This document shows positions 11,001-22,956 of a stretch of DNA of 64,000 nt, piece by piece (the first letter of the stretch is position 1; each line of letters opens with the position of its first letter). Source of the DNA: Symmetrospora coprosmae (lineage: Eukaryota > Basidiomycota > Cystobasidiomycetes > Symmetrosporaceae); the NCBI GenBank assembly GCA_008802785.1, contig VUYT01000016.1:1-64000 (forward strand). Direction: 5' to 3'. The position numbers were made by a program, and so were the translations under genes. The notes under the pieces were generated by a model. That model was not told the DNA's origin and ran no database searches. It was given only the letters and a program-made list of their open reading frames with translations.

Positions 11001-14000
11001 TGGATGGTCAGCGCGCAGAGATGGAAGGCGCTGCTGGCCAAGAGGCTGCTGCCGACCGGGCCGAGGAGGAGCCTGTGCCGGCTGAGGAGGAAGTCAACGG
11101 CATGCCGGCCGAAGTCCTCGAGCTAGTCGGACAGGCAATTCGAGAGGTGCTACCAGAGCTCGCCGCTGCCGAGGCTGAGTTACAGATAGCTGAAGCGGTC
11201 GATGAGCTTGTCGATGAGCCTGCCCGGGCTGCAGCCGATGGTGAAGTCGAACTCGACGTCGAGGTTGATGTGGCGGTCGATATGGCTGTCCGGGTCGAGG
11301 AGACGCAGGATGCTGCTCCTTTGCCAGCGGTCGCTGGCCCGGCAACCGTATCGCTGGAGGAGCGTGCGGTCTCGCCACTCCCCGCTGCCGGGTCTGCTCA
11401 AGATGCAGAACAGGACGAGATTGAGGACTTCGCCGCTGCTGTAGCGGGGCTGGAGCCCGCTCGAGTCGCTCGCCCCAAATCCATCGATGTTGATGACGAG
11501 GGCGACGACCCTATCGCGCAGTACCCTGCGCAAGAAGCAGAGGACGGCTATGTCATCGTCGATCGTTCGACGGACATGGAGGAAGAAGATCTTGTGCTCC
11601 CTCCACCCCTCAGCCAGACCCGATCGACCGCCGAGCGTGAGCTAGCGGAGAACGAGGAAGATGGTGTCTCTGAAGATCGCGAAGCTTCCCTGCCGCTTCT
11701 GCCGCACGCCAGTGACGATGACGGGCACGACGAATTCGACAATGGCGGCGGCGCCGAGACGGACGACCAGATGGAGCTGGAGATGGAGCACGAGAGGCGG
11801 CGCGAAGCCGAGTCTGCACGCGTCCAGTCGCAGAGTAGCTCCATGGGCGACGGTCGACTCGGGCGCAAGTCTGGTTTCAGAGGCGCCCGAAAGTCGACTG
11901 GCGGCTTGAAGGGACAGCTGGACGTCCAGTCAAAAGTGCCAGGAGGTGAGGACGCTGCGGATGAGGATGATGAGCGCGAGGATGAGCAGATCCAGAACAT
12001 GCTCCGGGTACAGCCTGCGCGGGCAACGCGATCGTCAGCTGCTCAGACCTCACCAGGCCCGCGCACCCGCTCCAGCCGCCGCTCGCCTTCGCAGAGGGAC
12101 ACCATTTCGCCTGTCGAAGTGACCGCCAGCCACCGAGGCGGCAAGCCCAGGAAGTCTGGCGGCCCGACCAAGCCGGGTCGCCGTAGATCGCAGGATGACG
12201 ACGAAGACGAGAGCGAGGAGGAAGTCGAAGTGCAGATGTCGTCAACCATACGCGACGCTAGCTCCGTCAACAAGTTGTCCAAGCGCAAGGAGGAGAAGCC
12301 GTCTTCTAAGTCCTCCTCGTCACACAAGAAGCACCACCGTCGACATGGCGAGACGGAGGAGCAGCGCGCAGAGAGGAAGCAGCAGGAGAAGGGCAGAAGA
12401 AAGGAAGCGTCGCGTATCGTCAGACCGCCCACGGACGATCAAGAGGAAGAGATTGACGAGCTGGCCGATGACGATGGCGAGCCAGACGCGACGCACTTCG
12501 ACGACTTCGACCAGTCGGCTGCGGAGTTCACCGAGAGCTTCCTCGAGCCTGTCCTTCCAGCGGGCTTGAGGCAGACTGCAGACGGCGATAATGCGTCTAG
12601 AGTCAAAGCCTCTGGAGATGCAACTGGGGATGATGACAGCAGCAGTGACATCGATGAGGCCGCTGCCCTCCGGGAGATAATGGAGGCGACGCGCCTGCGG
12701 TACCACCGGGAGACCAAGACGAAGAGCCGTATTGATCGTCGCGGAGATGCAGTTGAGGTGACCGAGGAGTCCACGGTCGACATCGAGGTCACCGAGATAT
12801 ACTCGGACGAGGAGGAGATCCTTGCGCTCATCGAGGGCGATGTTGAAGAGCCCGTGCGCGAAGCTCCGAGGTTCATGAGCCGGGTACGCAGCCCTGCACC
12901 CCGTCAACGCGAGAGCATGGCCGCCGGAGACGAGACGTTCCAGACGGTCGACAACTCGGCCTCTCCCGAGCGACGTGACCTTCGGGAAAGGGCAGCGGAA
13001 GTGCCCGTCCAGGTCGTCGCGTCCGAAGCCGAGCTCTCGAATTCGCTCGCTACCACGGTCGAGAACGACGACGACCCCACACAGCCTGCCACTGCGACCA
13101 CAGCCGATGCTCGTTCTGTCAGAGCAGAGCCTGAGACTGACGACGGAGTTGGCGAGATGTCTGTCGACGAGCCCGATGTCGATGCTCAGTCGCGACCGCG
13201 TGTCCGTCCATCATCGCAGGAAGCAGAAGAAGCACTCAACGCAATCTTAGCCGAGGTGGAAGAGGAAGTGACAAGCCCGGTCAAAGCGAAGAGAGCGTCG
13301 AACCCAACCCAGCCTCGACGAGCACATAGGGATGTGTCGCCGCTCCTCGATTTGTCCGAAACAGCTGGTGCGCTCTTCAGACTTCTCGTCACCGCCTCTA
13401 GCCCCATGCTGACAGCGTTCTGGTTTTTCGCTACTAAACAGGCCTCCCACCATCGTTCAGCACCCGCTCAGCCACTCGACGGTCAGCCTCGCCGCCTAAG
13501 CCTGCTTCTTCAGCTGCTGGCCCCGTTCCAGCTTCAACGGTTGCTCCGCCATCCAGTTTGAAGCAGCCTCGCTTCGATGGCCCGACCCCACCTATGGCGT
13601 CTCGAAGCAGACAGCGCCGAGAGATCACGGAGAGCGAGGAAGAGGGTGACAGCCTGGAAGTCACCTCTCGCCCGACCCCGCTTGACGGCGCTGTGGGAGT
13701 CGATGAGGCGGTCCAGGCTGATGCCGCAGTGCTAGAAGCAGCTCAGGAGATCGTCAATGCCATTGCCGAGAAACAAGCAACTTCTCTGGACTCTGCAGCG
13801 GACCAGGACATACTGCAAGAGAGCGAGGATCACATCAACCCTTCAGCGCACGTGGACGAGCTCGCCGCAGAAGCGGCGATCGAGGAAGCTGTTGCTGCTA
13901 TCGAGGCAGGCGAGGGTGATGCTGAGGCTCTTGCTGTTGCCAGCGAGGCCATCGAAGCAGCGCTCGATGGTTCAATTGACACCACCGCGCTCGACGCACA

Positions 14001-15709
14001 CGAAGAAGCCTCGTCAAGTACAGCAGCTGTGACCGAAGAGTCTGAAGTCAGAATAACGATGCAAGTAAACGAAGTCGAGCGCGAGAGCACCACGTTGGCA
14101 CAAGAGCAGGGGCACGATGTGAACATGACGGAGAGCGTCGACATCATCGAAGAAGAGATTGCCGTCACCGTCGCGGCTGCGACGGAGACCTCGACGGTCG
14201 CAGTGAGTGAAGCGGTGCCAGCTGAGCGCGCTCCCGCCGAAGACGAAGTCATGGCCACTGGCGAGGCAGGCGCTGAGCCCCCTAGTGATGCATCGGCTCC
14301 GGCAGAGGAACTAACCGGGCGCGCGGCTGCACTGGCTGCGGTGATGGATCAAGCGGAGACCGCTGAACAGGCGGAAGAAGCTGTCGAGGCTGCGCAGGAT
14401 GCCCTTGAGCAGGTCGCCGCTCAGGCAACAGCGGATGTCGATGTAGAATCAGAAGATGAGGGACCGGAGATCGAGTCGACTCTGCCAGGACCTGCTCACG
14501 ACAATACCGCGAGTGGCGTGGAGGACGCGCGAGCACCAGTGGAATCGTCCACCCAAGCAGGTGCGGTCGGCACGGCAGCTGGAACGCACCCTGATGCTGT
14601 TGCCCTGGCCTCTGCCATGGCTGCAGTGGCGTCCGTCTCGAGCACGGATGCCGAGGGGGTAGACGAAAGTGACGACAGCTCGGACAGCTCCGCGGCGGAC
14701 GAGAATGAGGCTGAGGAGGCCCCGATGGCTAATGGCGAGGAGGAACCTCCCTTCAGCCAGGAGAAGCTGGTCCGCTGGGCCGACGACTTGAAGGGTGAGC
14801 CGGCCTCCATATCCAGCGTAGGGCTACACCACTGACAGGTGGGTATCTTCGTCGCACTGCAGACGAGACTGATCCGCGAATCATCGAGAGATCAGGTGCT
14901 CAGAAGCTGTTCCAGCAAGTTGGCCTTAGCATGGAAGGGGTACGTTCGGTCTAGGCTATGACATCATGTCGCTGCTTCATGCCGCTGCTCGATACTAACT
15001 GGAGCCCTCGACGATCTCTGCAGTGCTATCCCCTCCTTCTGGCATGGAAGCTGGCCGGATCGGTGGTTGGGCAATGTAGCACGCTCGAGTTCATTTCCGT
15101 TCTACGGGAGCATGAGTGCGTGCCACACACTTTGAGCCTCTTCCCGGCCCGCTCCAGTCTGACCAGATTTGGGCTTTCTCTTCTTGCAGAATCGATACTC
15201 CTACGAAGCTCGCTCGCTGGCTCGGCGAGGTTGAGACGGCCACGTTCGGCATTTCCTCGCACACGCGCTTCGGCTCGGACGGCGAGACCATCAAGACCCT
15301 CCGAGCTCCTGCAGGGTACCGCAGCTTCTACCAATTCGTTTTCGACTACACGCGACCAGAAGGAGCAGTCGAGCTGCCAAGCGCGATTGCCATTCAGCTT
15401 TGGTCGATGGTCCTCGCTCCCCACTTCTCGACTGTCGGGCGGCGCTTTGTTGATTTTGCTCGAACGAGGATGGCTGCCGTACCCACCATCTCGCAGGAGC
15501 TGTGGAGCAAGACTCTGGACTTCTGTCTCGCCGTCAGTGTCAAGGAGGACGCGTCGCAAGAGTCGTCTGGTCCGGACGGCCTTTCAGCACAGCCTTCCTT
15601 CTCACTCATGGGGTACGATGCAGGTCGTGACAGCTGGCCATCCCTGCTCCAGCAGTATGCGGAATGGATTGTTTCGACGGGCCCCACACAGCAAGCGAAT
15701 GGGGTTTAG
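8098..15709 (+). CDS. Giant disordered nuclear-type protein with C-terminal DCN1 (PONY/DCUN1) domain
   Basis: Seven exons join without frame conflict: 8098-8583, 8655-9428, 9491-13367, 13442-14794, 14839-14939, 15024-15115 and 15190-15709. They give 2,400 residues. Residues 1 to about 2150 are low complexity: Lys/Arg/Ser-rich with many basic clusters up to about residue 850, then increasingly acidic (Glu/Asp/Ala). There is no recognisable domain, and it looks like a charged nuclear scaffold. The last 240 residues read as a DCUN1 domain: GAQKLFQQVGL, YPLLLAWKLAGSVVGQCSTLEF, FYQFVFDY, LWSMVLAPHF, ISQELWSKTLDFCLAV, YDAGRDSWPSLLQQYAEW. Known DCN1 proteins (about 200-300 residues) promote cullin neddylation by binding cullin and Ubc12. 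The role of the long N-terminal region is unknown. A separate start for the domain cannot be excluded: an in-frame Met lies near 14726. Confidence 0.75.
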
Positions 15710-16408
15710 GTCGGAGGTTGGAATAGAGAGTCAGGGATAGGATTTGCTCAAGCCTGCTCTGTCTACATGTGTAAAGCAAGGAGGATCGGCAACGAAATAC
15801 ACTGTCAGTGCTTCAGGACGTACAGGTCGCCGGGTCTGGCCTTGACGTCAAATGGCTATTGAGGGCCTTTGCGATCCGAGACAAGCGCCAGACGAGACTA
15901 TGACGCAAAGCGACACACTGAATTACACCTGCAGTACAGCGATGAGAAGGGGAAAGGAGTGTACTCTGTACAACTATATTGCAGTTATCGTCTAGGCGTG
16001 TTTTGCTGAAGTTTGGGTGGAGTTTACAACAAAGAGGATGAGGAAGCGAGCGAGGGCATTCCACTGATTTTGCACTGTGTAAGGGGAGTCTGATTTCCGT
16101 TGAAGAGGCAAGCGTAGGCTAGCAGGAATAAGAAGAGTGGATTCGTTGGTTCTACGAGCTGTGGTCGTAAGTGGCGAGTCAGTATTGCCACCCGAGCCCG
16201 CGTGAGGCTGCCGAGGGAGGCAAGCACTCACATATAACAGATACACCCGACAACACGGATTGGGCAATTATCGAGAGATCTTTTTTGATTGGATTCGGTC
16301 GAGCAATCGACAGCGTGGTACTCCTGCACAAGAGGCGTATCTGTGATCGTATTTGCGCGTCGATATACGGACGAGGCGTCGCTGTACGCTTATAGGTGGT
16401 GTGGCAGA
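15710..16408. other. Convergent intergenic region, no gene seen
   Basis: About 700 bp lie between the stops of the DCN1-domain gene and the convergent PP1-subunit gene. The sequence is more A/T-rich than its surroundings, which fits 3' UTRs. I found no credible open frame or tRNA. Confidence 0.5.
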
Positions 16409-19400
16409 TCAGATTTCGACAGCGGGTGGGCCGTGCATGTAGCCACCATTGGCCATCCTGGTGATGCTCTCAAAGTCGGGCGAGCCTGGGGCCGGTGATG
16501 GCGTGCGCGACCCGTTCGGGGACGAGCGGAGCGAGATGGAGCACGAGCTAGTCGGCGTCATCCGGCGAGGGGTGCTCGCAGCGTCCTTGCTGTTGCTGCT
16601 CGTGCCGCTGGTCGCGCTGTCCGTGGCGCTGCTCGTTAGACCAGCAAGACCGAGCGCGGTGCTGGTGCTCTCGGCGCTGCTTGAGGCGGAAGAGGCGGCA
16701 CTCGAGTCACTATTGCCCCAGCAGTCTGAGAAGAGCGATCGAGTGGACGTCAGTGAGAGCTGCTAAAGACACAAAGGAGGATGCGACAGCAACTTACACC
16801 GATGGACAAAGTTGAAGTAGGTATCGCTGCCCATGTCTGGTCGATCAGGTCCCGTTGCGATGTAGGGCGCGTACGCCCGGAGGGGAGGGGACCCACCCGG
16901 CGACTGGGGCGTCGAGATGCTCGTGTCGGTCGACGCGCACGATGGCGAAGGCGACAGGAGATCGTCGGGCGAGACGGGTCGGGGCGGAGGGGACTGGCGA
17001 CGAGGAGGCGAGAGCGACGGCGGAGAGACTGCAGGCGAGTAGATGGATCGGTCGAGGAGGTCAACCTGGTCGTCCAGCGTCGGTTCTAGAAATGCCTCTG
17101 GCGAGATGGTCGCGCGAGCAGCAGCGGCAGATGGCGCAGACCCAGACGCGCCTGTGACCTTGGCTACGTTTGCTCGTGAAGGAGGAAATGAGTTGTACTT
17201 CTGCCGTGTGAGGGGCGCGCCGCCCATGAGCTCCGAGGGAGGCAGGCCGTCGAGCGATGGCGAGTCTGCCGGGCTGACGAGCGAGATGAACGGGTGCGTG
17301 GTGCTGTTGCTGCCGCCGGAGCTCGAGCTAGACGCAGACATGGGGACTGCCGTCTCCTGGTCTGGGAAGTACGACGACTGCATCTGCTGCAGGCTGAGGA
17401 GGTAGTTGGGCATTCCGTAGCTCGTGCCAGTGCCCGTGCCGCTAATCTCGCTCGGCTGGTAGTACGAGTGACCCGAAAAGCTAGCAGGAGGCGTCTTTGA
17501 CGACGAGTCGACAAAGGTGGTCGCGGGCATGCCACCAATGATCGACGTCGTCATCTGCGCGCTGCCGTCGTTGTACAAGCTCGAGAAGGAAGGCTTGGGT
17601 GGCGAGTACTGGTGGGCGGTGCCAGGTAGGCCGGATGACATGGGAAGCGCCGGCGAGGCGATAGCAGCAGCTCCGCGCCACTGAGCGGGCACTGCATCGG
17701 GGAGCTGCGGCGAGGCAAAGTACGGGTTGTCGAGAATGGCGTGCGAAGACTGGGGCGAGTTGCGGTGCGTGGCTGCCGTCTTGAGAGAGGCGCCAAAGTC
17801 GTACCGAGCGGAGAAGGTGCTCGCGCTGGGTGCTTGCGCAAGAGGAACAGCCTCGTCCCCGAGGAAGCGGGGAGAATATCGGAGGCCCTTGCCGAGAACA
17901 AGGTCGTCTGCCGTATTGAACCCGTCGTCCTGGTCTGCAACGAGCCTGTCGAGCTCGCGGCGCAGGTCCGCCATGCGCTCGCTGGCCTGGCCCGGGTTGG
18001 TGACTGCCCACTCGTGGCGCGCCGCACGTGCACCGCCAACGACAGCCTGCGAGCGCGCAGCTTGCCGCCTAAACTCGGCTTTGTAATTCTCTCCGCCATT
18101 GTTGTCCCAGATCTCGCGCCCGTCCACCGTATACTTGAGCGCAATGAACATCTTCTTGTCTTCGATGCGCGCAAGCATGTCCTGCAGCTTGATGACAAAG
18201 CTCCAGCGGTCGGCATAACCGCCCACGAGCGTTGACTGCCATTCGCCAGTAACCTCCGAGACGGTCTGCCACTCATCAAACGTGAAGCGGATCGAGAGGC
18301 GCTTCTCGAACGCGATATTGCGGAGGACAGCGGTGCCCTTGAGCGACTTGTAGTCTGCTGCAATTTCGAGCGTCTCCATGCCGATATCGCGATGGCCGAG
18401 CTCGGGCAGGTTGTTGTTCGGCTGGAACTGGGGCAGATGGAGGATGATCTGGGCGGGAATGGACGTCGTCATGGGTGGGAAGGGGAAAGCGGCCTCCGAG
18501 TCGTCCTCAGTCTCGGTCTCGACCGGCGAGCCGTCGCGAGAGACTGCAGTCGGGCGCTGCGCGGCCAGGAACGTCTTTACGCGCTCGAGCTGCTGGTCAA
18601 AGTGCACGGCTTTCGGGCCCGTCGGCGTTGTGGGCGCCGATTTGGCCCGCGGGTCGTGCTTCATGCTCGATCTGACGAGCTCTCCAGACTTTTTGCGCAG
18701 CATGGGCGTCGGCAGGGGCGACGGGCGGTGGCGGGGTCCGCCCTCCGACAGCTCGCGCCGGCGGTCGCGCTGAGCGCTGCCAATGTCCAGGCGGAACGGC
18801 GACTCCGTCCGCTCCGAGTACGACTTGCCGTGCTTGGAGGGCCCAGGACGGCGATGGCTATTGCTGATGGCCGTCATGGGCGCGAGCGCGCCGACGGGGT
18901 AGTTGGAGGCTGGGTTTGCCAGCGCAGCAAGATCCGGTTCTGCCCCGCTGTCGCTCGCAGACGAAGTGCCGTTCGGCTGCGAGCCGGCTAGAGGCAAGGA
19001 CGCAGACGAGCCGTTGCCGTTGCCATTCCCATTGCCAAAGCTGAAGGACGTCGAGCTCCCCATGGTGGGCGTGGGCAGGTCGCCCCATTGCGTCGACTTC
19101 CTCGTTGCCGTGCTCCCGCTGCTGCTGTTGCCCTGACTTGACGGGAGCGACGTAGGCCGCTCTCGCCTCGACGAGGATGATTCGCCGAGCTCGCCGGAGT
19201 GGTCATTGTCTGACGAAGTGTTGCTTGCGCTGTCGCTGTTGCTATTGCTCGACTCGCTGCTCGTGAGGAGGGCAGAGTCATTCGCCGGCAGATCCGTGCT
19301 CTTCAATGCCAACGGCGACTCCTCGCTCTCGTCGAATTGCCCAGGGTACGAGTTGGCCTGCGGCGTGAGCTCGCCGTCGGCTGAAGCGTCCGAGATGGAT

Positions 19401-20413
19401 GCCGAGGGGGAGTGGCGGGCGTAGTGCTGCTGGTGGTGGTGATACTGCGGCTGCGGGTGGTGCAGGTGGGCATAGCTCTCGTCGTCTCGCGGCACGGACG
19501 ACTGGCGGTTCGAGAAAGCAGGCGGCGACATGGCGTCCAGGTCTGGGAGGGGAAGTGCGAATGCCTGGCCGTGCTCGAGCGACATGCTCATGCGCGGGCT
19601 CGAGTCGGCCGACGCCGAGATCTGGAACTTCTTGTTGCCCCGTGAGCTCCTGCTGCGGCTCGTCCGTGGTGGGGCAACGTCTCCGTCGTCTCCCGCTGGT
19701 AGCGTCGCCGAGCTTCCCGTTGAGCTCGACGAGGCAGTGCTATACCGGGACGAGCTGGCATGGCGCAACCCTGGCCGGTGCGCGTGCGATAGCGAGCGCG
19801 AAGAAGAGGAGGCGGTAGAGTCCGTGGGCGAGACTGCGTCGTCACGCTCATCTGCTTCTTCCGGGACGGCCTGGGGCGTTGCCGGGTGCTGCACATAGAT
19901 AAAGTCTGGTGTGGATTTCGCGGTCGAGCCGTAGCTGGTAGATGTAGACGTCCCTGGGACAGAGTGCTGCTGCTGCCGCCGGCTTGCACTGGTCCCTGCG
20001 GGCCTGCTGAACTGGTTGTGCATGGATGAGAGGGCGTCGGACGAGTGTGACCTCGAGTGGTGTCTGTGCTGCCCCGTGCCATTGCTATTGCTGCTGGTGC
20101 TGGTGCTGCTGTTCATTGTGCCGAGTTGCGGCCTGCGCGGAAACCCGTTTGAATATGACTCTGAGAATGCGACGCGCATGGGCGACGACGAGGGTCCTCC
20201 CCGTCCAGTCACTGATGGCTGGACCGACGAGGCTATTGACGACATGGACGACGAGGGCATGGATGATGTCGAAGGTGAGCCCTGGACGCTGTTTGATCTC
20301 GACGATCCGGGGCTCGAAGGGACCGAGCCAGGGGGTGAGAGTGGGTAGGCTGAATTGATCGAGGCGGAGCTCAATGTCCGCACGGGCGACATTGCGGGCG
20401 AGATGTAGGGCAT
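16409..20413 (-). CDS. Protein phosphatase 1 regulatory subunit with CBM21 glycogen-targeting domain (GAC1/PIG2-like)
   Basis: Family members target PP1 (Glc7) to glycogen and activate glycogen synthase. The ATG at 20413 gives MPYISPAMSPVRTLSS. The first exon runs to 16798. A GTAAGT donor, a CACTGAC branch and a TTCTCAG acceptor lead to the last exon (16725-16409), giving 1,310 residues. The N-terminal 600 residues are Ser/Thr/Asn rich. Near residue 600 is KAVHFDQQLERVKTFL, containing the RVxF-type PP1 docking motif (KAVHF). The CBM21 domain (about residues 655-785) includes LEIAADYKSLKGTAVLRNIAFEK as VLRNIAFEK, VRFTFDEW-like RFTFDEWQTVSEV, DRWSFVI and ALKYTVDGREIWDNNGGENY, where the last stretch is the signature end of CBM21. 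The rest is disordered. The paralogue in yeast terms (GAC1, PIG1 or PIG2) cannot be decided. Confidence 0.88.
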
Positions 20414-22956
20414 CTGGAGTATGTAGAGAACGAGTCAGCATCCAGTGCTCTATCCTACAGTCGTGTCTGTGCGCTGGACGGGGCCCGCCTCTAAAGAATT
20501 GGAGAGAGTCGAGTCCAGGGTGGGGGGTTGGGGGGCGGCCAGCCCGCGCCCGGCAAGGGGGGCTTTCTTGGGGGGCCACCAGCAGCACCACCCCGAGACA
20601 CCCGGCAGGGATGGGGAAAGGAAGAGAACGGGTGGATCACGCACGTCGTAGAAAGACAGACACCCCGTGCACGCAGAGACAGTGCCGCTGCTGCTGGTGC
20701 TGCTGCCTTGTGAGATCTGTGCACAAGCACACGCACGGGTTGAGGGGCTGACAGACTCGGTGGACCGAGAGAGCGCGACTGAGAGAGCACGGAGAGACAG
20801 AGACGTCAACGGGCGGCTCCGAAGCGGACTCGACGACGTCAGGATGGTGTGGATGATGGTGTTGTGGTATGTGTCGACGAGAGCGCTGCTGCACAAGCTG
20901 CTGCTGCTGCCTCCTCTCGCTGTCTCCTGCCTTTGCCGACCCCTCCGACGCCGAGCTCTCTCCTGCGCTGCGCAGGCAAGGCAGAAAGGAGGGAGAAAGG
21001 AGCGCAGCTGCACCGGGAATGGGTCGCAGCAGGACTCGGAGGAACGCACGCACGCTTGACGTCGATGGGATTGGAGGAGCACAGACGGACTGCAACGTCG
21101 TCTGTTGCTGCTTCTTCGTCCTTTTCTGCTCTGTGTGCTGTCCTTTTCCCTTTCCCAGGACAGACGATCTCTCCCTGATCCCCTTCCCCTCTCCTCCTCG
21201 CGTGGCAGCTGAATTGGTGCTGGCGCTGCTGGGCTGAGTGGGGACAGCCAACGCCGACGCTGACCGCCCACGACCAGCTGAGACGATGGCGACGGGAGGG
21301 AGACACACTGGAAGAAAACTGAACTCACGCTGCTGCTATACTACTTTGCTGCTCCTGATGCTGCCTGCACAGTGGAAAGAGACGCAAGATTTGGGCTCTG
21401 TCGGTCGCGCGTTGAGGTGCTGACAGGAGCGCGCGCGCGCGAAGAGCTTGATTGAGGTGGATGACTGATGCTGCTCTGCTCTGATCTGATCTGATGCAGC
21501 GCAACCAATCGCAGTTATATAGCAGCGAGTGCAGCAGTAGTATATGATGATATGACAGCAGCAGACGTCAGCCTCCGTACTTGCGTCCTGCTGCTGATGA
21601 TGGGGGCGAAGAGCCCCAGCCCTGACTCTCTCGACGGCCCCGCCCGCCGGCAGCTGCCAGTGGCTGCCACTGCCAGCGGCCAGCGGCGCTCCTGTGCATG
21701 AACGCGCTCACCTTTGAAGAAGCAAACACACGCACTGCTGCAGCACGATGTGGATGCGAGAAGAAGGAGACCAACGAGAACTCGCTCGGATGCTTCCCCT
21801 CCACCTGCTGCTGCTTGGGCCTGAAAGGCCGTCCTCCCCTTTCTGTTCGGCGTGCACTCGCTCGACTTCCGCCGTCTTCTCGCTGGCTCGCAGCGCACAG
21901 CGGAACGGAGAGCTCGGTGCAGGGTGCAAGCTTGGCTGGTACAAGTATGTGCGCACGTAAGCCAGACGATCAGGCTTCCTTTCGAGCTTCCGAGAAGATG
22001 TAATGTCTGTACAGCGACAGAGAGCGAAGAGAGCACGCAGGAAATGCAAGCCCCCAGTCACGTCGTCGCTCTGCTCTCTTGGTGTGCCGAACGAGACGCG
22101 CTGCGCTGCGCTGTGGAGGTCTGCGGGGTTGTGGGCGCTAATTGCACGAGTGGGCGAGTGGGCCCGGTGGATGGGCGATATCGCAGAAAAAAAAAGCTGG
22201 GGAAGGTCTCGCGCTGCGCGCTGACACCGACGCCTGGAGCTCGGCACTGCGCTGGCTGGCTCTCCGCTGCTCTCATTACGAAATCCTCAACGTCTTCCCA
22301 ACCCCCGCGTCGCGACCTCAACGGGCCAGACCGTCCAGCTGTCTCAGGTGCAGCTGCAGGCAGGAGCGGCGGCATGCCAGCGCCATTAGCAGGCAAGTGG
22401 CCATGGCGGGGGATCAAGCGAGAAAATCGTGCACACCACCGCGCAGCCTCTGCATCCGGAAGGGACCATCGAGCTCCATTCATCTCGTTGGCGTACTGCA
22501 ACGCGAAGCAAGATGCGCGTGAAGAAATGCAGCTTTCCGCTGTTCCTGGATTTATCGGCATCAGCGGCATGTCGCCACCCCGCCACCCGTTCAGCGTCCA
22601 GGCACGGCAACCTCTGGAAGTCCTGACACAGCACGCCAAGGAGTAACAAAAGCAACGGCTTTCGCAATGGCTGGCTTGCCCCTTTCACAATGTCAGCACA
22701 GCGCTCGGTGTCGTCATGCTGCTTTGGCGAGCTTCGCAAAGCCTCGGGGCCCGGTGCGGGTGGTGGAAGTAAGGCTAAAGTGCAGCATGAATGATGCGGG
22801 GCAGCTGCTACAGCGTACAGATTGCTCTGGATGTCACAACTATGGTATAGAACGAACTGGTGACCGTACACCCATTGCGCTTGCTCTCCCTCAACCTGGT
22901 TGAGCGAGGCTTGCAGTCAGCTTCGTAACCTGGCGCACTGCCTCAGCTTCGAAAGG
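20414..22956. promoter_or_regulatory. 2.5-kb gene-free upstream region of the PP1-subunit gene, with minus-strand TATA at 21514-21522
   Basis: No credible gene lies between the PP1-subunit start and the Dicer stop, both on the minus strand. Simple-sequence patches are common: CTG/CAG runs, a (GC)n run near 21431-21440 and CTGAT repeats near 21481-21496. On the minus strand a TATATAA lies at about 21514-21521. If used, it would imply a leader of about 1.1 kb, possibly with introns. Several open frames of 100-290 codons cross the region in all frames, but they are compositionally biased and look accidental. Confidence 0.4.

Noticed and set aside
14726-15709. Separate short DCN1 gene starting at an internal Met near 14726
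   Set aside because: Possible, but the upstream frame is open without a stop and no promoter element is visible. Kept as an alternative in the finding rather than as a feature.
20450-21328. Minus-strand open frame of 292 codons upstream of the PP1-subunit gene
   Set aside because: It is Ser/Arg/Cys-biased with no domain. Other frames are equally open there, and it lies in the probable promoter and leader. No splice structure supports it.
22386-22871. Minus-strand frame MYGHQFVLYHSC as a possible last Dicer exon
   Set aside because: It would need the donor at the Dicer stop codon. The resulting sequence has no family resemblance, so I kept the stop at 22957.
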